Shown: positions 1-4,835, numbered from the stretch's first letter. The stretch is DNA of 5,250 nt from Beijerinckiaceae bacterium (GCA_027346205.1 DAIESR010000256.1:1-5250), one strand, 5' to 3'. Notes: generated from the letters alone by a model not told the origin. Translations and numbers: made by a program.

Positions 1-139
1 TCCGCGACTGAGGCAACGGGTATGAGGGTCACATTCGTCTCCGGGGGCTTCCTTGCCGCTCGATCATCTGCTTCGCATCATATGCTCCCAGCATCATATG
101 GGCGGAGATCATGGCATGGGTGAAGATGCGGCAAGGGCA

Positions 140-163
140 CAATATTTCGCCGCTGAAATATTG
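140..163. repeat. Perfect 9-base inverted repeat, operator-like
   Basis: The arms CAATATTTC (140-148) and GAAATATTG (155-163) are exact reverse complements separated by six bases (GCCGCT). The arms are AT-rich inside GC-rich DNA and no T-run follows, so a dyad protein-binding site is more likely than an intrinsic terminator. A short RNA hairpin is the alternative. No regulator gene is visible beside it, so its partner is unknown. Confidence 0.6.
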
Positions 164-242
164 GCGACCAAATACCGGCCGCAAGGGTCTCAAGGATCTG
201 CCCGAGCCGGCGGGCTACCCGGGGCATCGGTAACCCGTTTCC

Positions 243-263
243 TCGAATTTCGATAAAATTCGA
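243..263. repeat. Inverted repeat TCGAATTT/AAATTCGA
   Basis: Two perfect 8-base arms, 243-250 and 256-263, flank the five bases CGATA. The element sits at the left edge of the AT-rich segment before the BTLCP gene and contains the first copy of a 13-base direct repeat. It may be an operator or simply a feature of a promoter region; the sequence alone does not decide. Confidence 0.5.
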
Positions 264-330
264 CGGATTCAATAAAAGCGAAATTATACTTGGATGTCAT
301 TCGAATTCGAAGAAGTCATTTCGATAAAAT
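247..330 (+). repeat. Direct repeat ATTTCGATAAAAT, two copies
   Basis: The 13-mer ATTTCGATAAAAT occurs identically at 247-259 and 318-330, with a 71-base period. Both copies contain TAAAAT, a five-of-six match to a sigma70 -10 box. Two identical AT-rich 13-mers in a GC-rich genome, both within 160 bases of a gene start, suggest a repeated regulator site or duplicated promoter elements. The function is unknown. Confidence 0.5.
300..330 (+). promoter_or_regulatory. Palindrome TTCGAATTCGAA and weak promoter candidate for the BTLCP gene
   Basis: Positions 300-311 form a perfect 12-base palindrome, TTCGAATTCGAA. Its left half, TTCGAA (300-305), could serve as a poor -35 box for TAAAAT (325-330) with a 19-base spacer, or for GATAAA (323-328) with a 17-base spacer. 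Transcription would then begin near 337 and give a leader of about 65 bases. The AT-rich context supports a promoter somewhere here, but the exact boxes are weak. Confidence 0.3.
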
Positions 331-390
331 CCAATCTATTTACTTAGGCCACCTGCAAAAGGCCCGAGACAATCTTGTCCCCACGAAAGC

Positions 391-396
391 AGGGGA
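391..396 (+). promoter_or_regulatory. Ribosome binding site of the BTLCP gene
   Basis: AGGGGA is a purine-rich Shine-Dalgarno-like sequence eight bases before ATG 405 and only two before ATG 399. This spacing favours 405 as the translation start. Confidence 0.5.
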
Positions 397-404
397 CGAT
401 GAAT

Positions 405-1052
405 ATGCTCGTGGCTTGGGGAAAACCGCTGGCGGCGGCGGCTTTTTTGATGTCGGGGGTTTTGGCATTGCAAGGGGGGGCGGCGGCTCAGTCCGCGGCC
501 CTGCCACCGTTGCCGGTGGTCGAGGCGACCTATGCGGCGGTTGGAGAAATCACCAGCGTGCCCTATGGCTGGATCGGCTTCTGCCAGCGCTATTCCGGCG
601 AATGCGACCATGGGACCTTGCCGGCGACCGACATTAATCTCTCGGCGCATGCCTGGCAGGAGATTTCCCGTATCAATGCTTGGGTCAATACGACGATCCA
701 GCCGGTCTCGGACGAGGACCATTGGGGGGTCGCCGACCAATGGGACTATCCGATGGACGGCAAGGGCGACTGCGAGGATTATGCGCTGTTGAAGCGGCGG
801 CTTCTGATTGCGCGCGGTTTCCCGCGTCAGGCGCTGCTGATCACAGTGGTCAAGGACGAGCATGACGAAGGCCACGCCATTCTCACTTTGAAATCCAATC
901 ACGGAGAATTCATCCTCGATAATCTCTCCGACAAGGTCAGGCCTTGGACGCAAACGCCTTATCGTTTCGTTAAGCGTCAATCGCAGACCGATGAGAACAC
1001 CTGGGTGCGCGTTGGTCCGCCGACGGAGGCGCCAGCCTACGTCTCGCGCTGA
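405..1052 (+). CDS. Exported bacterial transglutaminase-like cysteine peptidase (BTLCP, LapG-related)
   Basis: The protein has 215 residues from this start. A signal peptide is visible: Lys7, a hydrophobic Ala/Leu stretch (about 8-22) and a probable cleavage after the Ala run near residue 28, which places the enzyme in the periplasm. The BTLCP hallmarks follow in order: an FCxRYxxEC segment (Cys60, Cys67), the catalytic Cys123 in GDCEDYA, His157 in GHAIL and Asp172 in ILDNL, a complete Cys-His-Asp triad. In this family (Pfam PF06035), Pseudomonas LapG is a protease that cleaves a large surface adhesin under c-di-GMP control through LapD. No adhesin or LapD is visible here, so the substrate is unknown. 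ATG 405 was chosen because AGGGGA (391-396) lies eight bases before it; ATG 399 and TTG 375 are alternatives in the same frame. The gene is apparently transcribed alone and ends before a terminator. Confidence 0.93.
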   Translation: MLVAWGKPLAAAAFLMSGVLALQGGAAAQSAALPPLPVVEATYAAVGEITSVPYGWIGFCQRYSGECDHGTLPATDINLSAHAWQEISRINAWVNTTIQPVSDEDHWGVADQWDYPMDGKGDCEDYALLKRRLLIARGFPRQALLITVVKDEHDEGHAILTLKSNHGEFILDNLSDKVRPWTQTPYRFVKRQSQTDENTWVRVGPPTEAPAYVSR

Positions 1053-1075
1053 GGAGCAGGAGCATTCATGAAGTG

Positions 1076-1105
1076 TCGCCGCGTCTGGAAGGGCGCGGCG
1101 ATTTT
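1076..1105 (+). terminator. Intrinsic terminator after the BTLCP gene
   Basis: TCGCCGCG (1076-1083) and CGCGGCGA (1094-1101) form an eight-pair GC-rich stem around a ten-base loop, followed directly by TTTT (1102-1105). It starts 23 bases after the BTLCP stop codon, in the gap between two convergent genes. On the minus strand the hairpin is not followed by a T-run, so it should mainly stop plus-strand transcription and protect the convergent gene from antisense RNA. Confidence 0.75.
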
Positions 1106-1108
1106 GGT

Positions 1109-1675
1109 TCAAATATAGGCTGTGGCCGCGGCGAGCATGCCGACGACGCCGAGGCCGAGGGCACTGTACCAGGGCCAGCGCGCCCCGCGCATGATGATCG
1201 AAAGCGTGGCGATCGCGATGGCGACATGCAGCAAAGTGACGGCGATCGTCAGCACGTGATGGCGATGTTCATGGTGCTCGCTCTCCGAGAGCTTGGCCTC
1301 GGTCTGATGTTCCAATGACTGACCTTTGTTGTGCAGCTCTTTTTCATCCTCGCCATAACGTTTGGCTTGTTTCTTGAAGTCGTCGACGGGACCACTGCCG
1401 GCGCTCGCGGCAATCTGATACATGTTCTTCTTGATGCTCTTCGCCTGAAAGAAGTTCCAGGTGTCGGTCGCCTTGTTTTGCAAGAGGACGGCATCGTTCT
1501 TGGCGTTGATCGTGGCGGCGGTTTCGATCGTCTCGAGACTGCCCACGCTTGCGGCGAAGACCGCCAGTATGGCGATCGTGACCGACACGAGGGCGAGAAA
1601 CGAATCACCCGAATGCGCGGCATGTTCGGCGTGTTCTACATGTTCGAAATGTTCGGTCGGGGAAGCCTCGGCCAT
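1109..1675 (-). CDS. DUF4337 family membrane protein
   Basis: This 188-residue protein of unknown function matches the DUF4337 family in layout. It has a His/Glu-rich N-terminus (EHFEHVEHAEHAAH, 8-21), a first membrane segment (about 25-46), a polar helical middle containing the family-typical W-NFFQAKSIKKNMYQ stretch (73-87), and a second charged, His-rich patch (SEHHEHRHH, 132-140). Two membrane segments follow (about 141-162 and 168-187). The middle region probably forms a coiled or helical domain between membrane passes. The histidine clusters could bind metal, which is inference only. The start ATG is supported by GAGGA eight bases upstream on the minus strand (plus-strand 1684-1688). 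The gene converges on the BTLCP gene with a 56-base gap and diverges from the methyltransferase gene, so it is probably transcribed alone. I know no established function for the family. Confidence 0.88.
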   Translation of the reverse strand: MAEASPTEHFEHVEHAEHAAHSGDSFLALVSVTIAILAVFAASVGSLETIETAATINAKNDAVLLQNKATDTWNFFQAKSIKKNMYQIAASAGSGPVDDFKKQAKRYGEDEKELHNKGQSLEHQTEAKLSESEHHEHRHHVLTIAVTLLHVAIAIATLSIIMRGARWPWYSALGLGVVGMLAAATAYI

Positions 1676-1683
1676 TTAGTCAA

Positions 1684-1688
1684 TCCTC
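1684..1688 (-). promoter_or_regulatory. Ribosome binding site of the DUF4337 gene
   Basis: Read on the minus strand, this is GAGGA with an eight-base spacer to the start codon. It is a near-consensus Shine-Dalgarno sequence and fixes the start at 1675. Confidence 0.65.
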
Positions 1689-1806
1689 GCATTTGCAATC
1701 GACCAGCTGGAAGCACTCTCGCATCGCTGACATTGGGGGGTTACCACGTAACTGGGCCGTTCCGAGGCGCGCGGTGAATTTTGCTCCGCCGCGGCGCCAC
1801 ACCGGC

Positions 1807-1820
1807 ATTGGAATTCCAAT
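1807..1820. repeat. Perfect 14-base palindrome ATTGGAATTCCAAT
   Basis: The palindrome has no spacer and lies about 130 bases upstream of the DUF4337 start and 60 bases before the candidate -35 box of the pcm-like promoter. Such uninterrupted dyads are typical binding sites for small dimeric regulators. It could serve either divergent gene. Confidence 0.5.
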
Positions 1821-1879
1821 ACGCGGATGCGGCCGGGCGCACCTGTGGACCACCCGGCACGCGGACGCTTCGGCAGCGA

Positions 1880-1908
1880 TGGACAGCTAGGTCGCGCCGA
1901 CCTATAAC
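1880..1908 (+). promoter_or_regulatory. Sigma70-like promoter with overlapping 17-base operator-like dyad, upstream of the pcm-like gene
   Basis: TGGACA (1880-1885) matches TTGACA at five of six positions and TATAAC (1903-1908) matches TATAAT at five of six, with an ideal 17-base spacer. The inverted repeat TAGGTCGCGCCGACCTA (1888-1904; 7-base arms around CGC) fills most of the spacer and overlaps the first two bases of the -10 box. That is a classic position for a repressor, or for a MerR-type regulator that twists spacer DNA. Transcription would start near 1915 and give a leader of about 120 bases before ATG 2036. Confidence 0.55.
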
Positions 1909-1986
1909 GCGGCGCTGCGAGGCCTCGATATAGGGACAGGAGCCGCGCCGCCTCGCGCGAAACGTTTGAGCCTCATGCCGTTTCGC
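1909..1986 (+). promoter_or_regulatory. Structured 5' leader of the pcm-like gene (two possible hairpins)
   Basis: If transcription starts near 1915, most of this lies in the leader. GCGGCGC (1909-1915) can pair with GCGCCGC (1945-1951), enclosing the palindrome CGAGGCCTCG (1918-1927). GCGAAACG (1957-1964) pairs perfectly with CGTTTCGC (1979-1986) around a 14-base loop. The second stem is the more convincing, since the start site may fall inside the first. I do not recognise a known riboswitch class, and the hairpins could be chance in GC-rich DNA. Confidence 0.3.
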
Positions 1987-2035
1987 AGGCCGGCGTCCCG
2001 AGCCGAACCGCAGGATCAGGGACAAGGCGAAATTC

Positions 2036-2749
2036 ATGCCCGCTACACTTCTTGTCGAACCGACGCCCGATGATGCCATTCTGCGGCGAACCATGGTCGA
2101 CTGTCAGATCCGCACGTTCGATGTCACGAATCATGCTATTATTGCGCGTTTTCTCGACGTGCCGCGAGAAAATTTCCTGCCTGCCGAATTGGCGTCTGTG
2201 GCCTATTCGGACATGGCGCTGAAGCTCGCGCCGGAACCGGCCGATACGGAAAGCCGTGTTCTGCTGACGCCCGCCGTTCTCGCCCGTCTCATGCAGGCAG
2301 CGGCGATCAAACCCGGCGACAAGATTCTCGATATTGCTTCGGCCACAGGCTATTCGACCGCGATCCTTGCCGGGCTGGCGAAAGAGGTCGTGGCGCTCGA
2401 ATCGAGCCCGACCCGGTCGGGAATGATCAAAGCGAATCTCGCGTCGATTGGAATTTCGGCGGTTCATGTTCTGACCGGACCATTGGCGGATGGCGCAGCG
2501 GCCGAAGGGCCTTTCGATGTCATCTTCGTGAACGGGGCCGTCGAAAGTCGCCTCGATCGGCTGTTCCAGCAATTGCGGCCGGCCGGTCGTCTTTTGACCA
2601 TACAGCATCTGACCGAAGCGCCGGGGGCTGGCGCAAGCCATGCCGTCCGATTCGAAAGTCAATCCGGCCGGATCAGCTCGGTGATTCTCTTCGACGCGGG
2701 GGCTTCGGTGTTGACGGAGTTCCGCAAGCCGGCAGAATTCGTGTTCTGA
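2036..2749 (+). CDS. Protein-L-isoaspartate O-methyltransferase-like protein (SAM-dependent)
   Basis: This 237-residue cytosolic protein belongs to the Pcm-like branch of class I SAM methyltransferases. Canonical Pcm methylates abnormal L-isoaspartyl residues so that they can revert. The N-terminus shows the alphaproteobacterial signature MVDCQIRTFDVT (20-31), then VPRENFLP (42-49) and AYSD (56-59). The SAM-binding motif I is ILDIASATGYSTAIL (97-111), followed by the acidic end of strand 2 in VALE (119-122); a second Rossmann segment DVIFVNGAV is at 161-169. The length fits the family. The canonical TISAPH-type substrate loop is replaced by LLTPAVLARL (76-85), so true repair activity is uncertain and another substrate is possible. 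ATG 2036 is preceded by AAGG (2024-2027) at an eight-base distance; the internal ATG 2093 would cut off residues normally present. A candidate promoter lies at 1880-1908. The next gene is tolC, after a 290-base gap. Confidence 0.9.
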   Translation: MPATLLVEPTPDDAILRRTMVDCQIRTFDVTNHAIIARFLDVPRENFLPAELASVAYSDMALKLAPEPADTESRVLLTPAVLARLMQAAAIKPGDKILDIASATGYSTAILAGLAKEVVALESSPTRSGMIKANLASIGISAVHVLTGPLADGAAAEGPFDVIFVNGAVESRLDRLFQQLRPAGRLLTIQHLTEAPGAGASHAVRFESQSGRISSVILFDAGASVLTEFRKPAEFVF

Positions 2750-2886
2750 GCGCTGTGCTTGGCGCGTCGCCCGGTCCATTGTTTGGCCTATTCCACTGTG
2801 GGCGTGGCGTCCGGGCGGCGGCGGCCGGGCGATTTACCGATCGGTGTCTATTTGTCTCAGCTGTCGCATTTTTGCGCCATGTCACG

Positions 2887-2900
2887 GAATTCTGAATTCT
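2887..2900 (+). repeat. Tandem heptamer GAATTCT, two copies
   Basis: GAATTCT occurs at 2887-2893 and again directly at 2894-2900. It lies about 20 bases before the candidate -35 box of the tolC promoter. It may be an activator or repressor contact site, or a chance duplication. Confidence 0.35.
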
Positions 2901-2917
2901 AAAGCATGATAAGAGGC

Positions 2918-2947
2918 TTGGCGCGCCCAGTTGAGGGGTATTATAAG
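2918..2947 (+). promoter_or_regulatory. Candidate sigma70-like promoter of tolC
   Basis: TTGGCG (2918-2923) matches the -35 consensus at four of six positions. TATAAG (2942-2947) matches the -10 consensus at five of six, with an 18-base spacer, in a locally AT-rich patch. Transcription would start near 2954, leaving a leader of about 90 bases if translation begins at 3041 or about 240 bases if it begins at 3194-3200. Confidence 0.4.
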
Positions 2948-3040
2948 CTGATATATGGGCGCTGATGTGCCTTTGCCCGGCATAGGTCATGTCAAAGGGT
3001 CGGTCTCTCGAGTGAACTATCTAGGATAAAATGATCCTGG

Positions 3041-4576
3041 ATGACGGGTTCCGGGCCTGGCGGCTCAGAGCCGGATTGGCGGGGCAACGTTTTGGAATTT
3101 CTACGTCTAGCAATTGGCAGGATCGCTGCCATCACTGTCGACGTCGGTCGCTCGGCGGCGTCCAGAGAGGCGGCGCACAAGCAGGAACGTGTGGTGGGTA
3201 TGATCTCGCTGCTGCTCCTGTCTCTTGCGCTCGGGCTGACGGGCGTCGTTCTTTCGATCCATTCGTCCCATGCCGAAACCATGTCCGACGCGCTGGCGCG
3301 TGCCTATCGCAGTAATCCTGATCTCAATCAGCAGCGTGCTGCGGTGCGCGCCAATGACGAGACCGTTCCGCAAGCGACCGCCGCCTATCGGCCGACCGTC
3401 GGCTTGACTGGCCAATATGGCGTCACCCATTTTGCGACTTCCGGGGCAGGCCCGGGCTTGAACACGCTGACAGATCCCGGTTCACTTGCGCTCACGGTGA
3501 CGCAGACCGTCTTCAACGGCAATCGCAATTACAATGGTGTGCGCCAAGCCGAGAGCAGGGTTTTCAGCGCCCGCGAATTCCTCCGCAACACGGAGGGGGC
3601 GGTTCTGCAAAATGGCGCGATTGCCTATATGAACGTCTTGCGCGATACGGCGATCCTCGATCTGCGCAAGAATAATATCATCGTTCTCGAGGAGCAGTTG
3701 CGGCAGACGCGCGATCGCTTCAATGTCGGCGAAGTGACGCGCACCGATGTGGCCCAGGCCGAATCGAGCCTTGCTTCGGCGCGGTCCGATTATTTTACGG
3801 CCCAGGCCGATCTGCAGACGAGCATAGCGAATTATCGCCAGGTGATCGGAACGCAGCCGCGCCGGCTTCAACCGGCTCGCTCGATCGAAGCGCTCTTGCC
3901 GCGCACGCTGCAAGCCGCGATTGCCGTCGGATTGACCGAGCATCCGACAGTTCAGGCCGCCTTGCATGCGGCCGATGCGGCAGCGCGGCAGGTCAAGCTT
4001 GCCGAGGGTGCGCTCTATCCGACAATGACCGTCAGCGGCCGCGTCGAGCGGGATTGGAACTATTTCTATCAGCCGGGGGTCAAGGCCTTCAATGGCGCGG
4101 TCATGGGCCAAGTCTCGATACCGCTCTATACGGGCGGCGCGGTCGATGCCCAGGTTCGCCAAGCCAAGGAGCTTTATACTCAGGCGCGTATTCAGGCCGA
4201 TTTGCAGCGCGATGCCGTGCGCGCGGCCGTGGTGACGAGCTGGGGCCTTCTGCAATCGGCCAAGGCCGCCATCCAATCCAATGAAGCGGCTGTCAAGGCG
4301 GCAGAGATCGCGCTTGAAGGCGTGCGCGAGGAGGCGAAGGTCGGCCAACGCACGACGCTCGACGTGCTCAATGCGCAACAGACCTTGCTGAACGCGCGCG
4401 TCAGTCTCGTTTCGGCGCAGCGCGACAGGGTCGTTGCCTCCTATGTCGTGATGGCATCCGTCGGCCGGCTCGGCGCTTCCAATCTCCGTTTGAATGTCAA
4501 TCAATATGATCCGACGGTGCATTTTGATCAGGTGAAGGACAAATGGTTCGGCCTACGCACGCCGGACGGGCGCTGA
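3041..4576 (+). CDS. tolC: TolC-family outer-membrane channel protein of type I secretion/efflux
   Basis: The protein has 511 residues from this start. TolC trimers form a beta-barrel in the outer membrane with a long periplasmic helical tunnel, used by type I secretion and RND/ABC efflux pumps. A hydrophobic signal segment (54-72) ends in SHA-ET, with cleavage likely after Ala78. Both halves of the internal duplication are visible: MSDALARAYRSNPDL (81-95) and TLQAAIAVGLTEHPTV (289-304), each opening a repeat, and the paired helix motifs FNVGEVTRTDVAQAE (227-241) and AKVGQRTTLDVLNAQQ (432-447). The start is uncertain. ATG 3041 lacks a well-placed ribosome binding site, but it supplies Lys/Arg before the hydrophobic core. 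GTG 3194 has AGGAA six bases upstream and ATG 3200 begins right at the core, though neither adds positive charge. Codons in 3041-3199 include CTA, AGA and AGG, unlike the body of the gene, which favours the later starts. The mature protein is the same either way. Confidence 0.93.
   Translation: MTGSGPGGSEPDWRGNVLEFLRLAIGRIAAITVDVGRSAASREAAHKQERVVGMISLLLLSLALGLTGVVLSIHSSHAETMSDALARAYRSNPDLNQQRAAVRANDETVPQATAAYRPTVGLTGQYGVTHFATSGAGPGLNTLTDPGSLALTVTQTVFNGNRNYNGVRQAESRVFSAREFLRNTEGAVLQNGAIAYMNVLRDTAILDLRKNNIIVLEEQLRQTRDRFNVGEVTRTDVAQAESSLASARSDYFTAQADLQTSIANYRQVIGTQPRRLQPARSIEALLPRTLQAAIAVGLTEHPTVQAALHAADAAARQVKLAEGALYPTMTVSGRVERDWNYFYQPGVKAFNGAVMGQVSIPLYTGGAVDAQVRQAKELYTQARIQADLQRDAVRAAVVTSWGLLQSAKAAIQSNEAAVKAAEIALEGVREEAKVGQRTTLDVLNAQQTLLNARVSLVSAQRDRVVASYVVMASVGRLGASNLRLNVNQYDPTVHFDQVKDKWFGLRTPDGR
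3061..3073. repeat. Dyad CGGCTC-A-GAGCCG
   Basis: Two perfect 6-base arms around one base lie at the extreme 5' end of the longest tolC frame. If translation really starts at 3194 or 3200, this dyad lies in the untranslated leader and could be a regulatory or RNA element. A second small hairpin, GGCAG-GATCG-CTGCC (3116-3130), lies further along in the same stretch. Confidence 0.35.
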
Positions 4577-4618
4577 ATTGATGCGATCACACGGATGAAG
4601 GTCGCCGTGGCGGGATGA

Positions 4619-4650
4619 TTCGGTGCGACGCGCAATGGGGTCGCGCCGAA
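4619..4650 (+). terminator. Strong hairpin after tolC, terminator-like but without a T-run
   Basis: TTCGGTGCGAC (4619-4629) pairs with GTCGCGCCGAA (4640-4650) in eleven pairs, one of them a G-U wobble, around a ten-base loop. It begins 43 bases after the tolC stop, where a terminator would be expected. The bases that follow are AAATCGACC rather than a T-run. It may be a U-tract-less terminator, a 3'-end stabilising hairpin or a repetitive palindromic element. Confidence 0.45.
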
Positions 4651-4777
4651 ATCGACCGGCAGGTGATGCGGAATTAAACTCGTCCACAGAAGCCGTCCGA
4701 TCTGCCCTTGCCCGAGACAAAGGCGCGGGACTAACCTCGCCATAGGCTACGGGCATCGCTCTGAGGCATGCGAACGG

Positions 4778-4835
4778 GCGGCTGCGGCGGGCAGAGCTTA
4801 CGCGAGGTTGGATGATGTTCGGCAGGCGCAGCCGC
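4778..4835 (+). repeat. 9-base inverted repeat with a 40-base spacer
   Basis: GCGGCTGCG (4778-4786) is the exact reverse complement of CGCAGCCGC (4827-4835). In RNA the arms would close a stem-loop ending about 65 bases before the popZ-like start. The arms are entirely GC-rich apart from one base, so chance is a serious alternative. Confidence 0.3.

Larger units (their letters stand above)
1..404. other. Intergenic region upstream of the BTLCP gene, no convincing gene
   Basis: No reading frame here encodes a recognisable protein; the 67-codon plus-strand frame from 53 begins at TTG, lacks a clear ribosome binding site and resembles no family I know. The left part is GC-rich. The stretch from about 241 to 345 is strikingly AT-rich against its surroundings, as expected for a promoter region. 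It contains a 10-base direct repeat (75-84 and 91-100), a 9-base inverted repeat (140-163), an 8-base inverted repeat (243-263), a 12-base palindrome (300-311) and a 13-base direct repeat (247-259 and 318-330). These are described separately. A gene lying further left may also use part of this region. Confidence 0.6.
1676..2035. other. Divergent intergenic region between the DUF4337 and pcm-like genes
   Basis: No protein-coding frame is convincing in these 360 bases. The region must hold promoters for both divergent genes. Visible elements are a short dyad GTTAC-CAC-GTAAC (1740-1752), a 14-base palindrome (1807-1820), a plus-strand sigma70-like promoter with an overlapping inverted repeat (1880-1908) and a hairpin-forming leader (1909-1986). 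I could not pick out a good minus-strand promoter. The sequence near 1760 reads GGAAC on the minus strand but has no CGTT at the spacing expected of an EcfG promoter. Confidence 0.6.
2750..3040. other. Intergenic region between the pcm-like gene and tolC
   Basis: No gene is visible in these 291 bases. TCGCCCGG (2767-2774) can pair with CCGGGCGA (2825-2832), which is followed by TTT, but the 50-base loop makes it a poor terminator. Other elements are a 10-base palindrome ACCGATCGGT (2836-2845), a tandem GAATTCT repeat (2887-2900) and a candidate tolC promoter (2918-2947). Confidence 0.5.

Noticed and set aside
212..240. Imperfect hairpin GGGCTACC/GGTAACCC followed by TTT
   Set aside because: It has a mismatch, a nine-base loop and only three T bases, and no upstream gene is visible that would need terminating.
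53..256. 67-codon plus-strand frame starting with TTG
   Set aside because: It has no clear ribosome binding site or recognisable family, and it contains the 10-base direct repeat and the 9-base inverted repeat, which fit noncoding DNA better.
336..1112. 258-codon minus-strand open frame over the BTLCP gene
   Set aside because: It is antisense to a gene with a complete catalytic triad and signal peptide, and its translation is Arg/His-rich with no recognisable domain, typical of a shadow frame in GC-rich DNA.
1740..1764. EcfG-type general stress promoter (GGAAC on the minus strand near 1760)
   Set aside because: The GGAAC element is present, but no CGTT occurs 16-17 bases downstream, so the consensus is not met.
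1331..1777. 148-codon plus-strand frame across the DUF4337 gene
   Set aside because: It is antisense to the DUF4337 protein, whose membrane helices and family motif are clear; its own translation is low-complexity Gly/Arg-rich.
1973..2779. 268-codon minus-strand frame over the pcm-like gene
   Set aside because: It covers almost exactly the methyltransferase gene in antisense and has an Arg-rich, domain-free translation.
2767..2835. Possible terminator after the pcm-like gene (TCGCCCGG/CCGGGCGA followed by TTT)
   Set aside because: The loop of 50 bases is too long for an efficient intrinsic terminator, and the right arm can be replaced by another CCGGGCG at 2811-2817, so chance pairing in GC-rich DNA is likely.
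3482..4522. 346-codon minus-strand frame over tolC
   Set aside because: It is the complementary-strand shadow of the strongly supported TolC coding sequence, with no recognisable motif.
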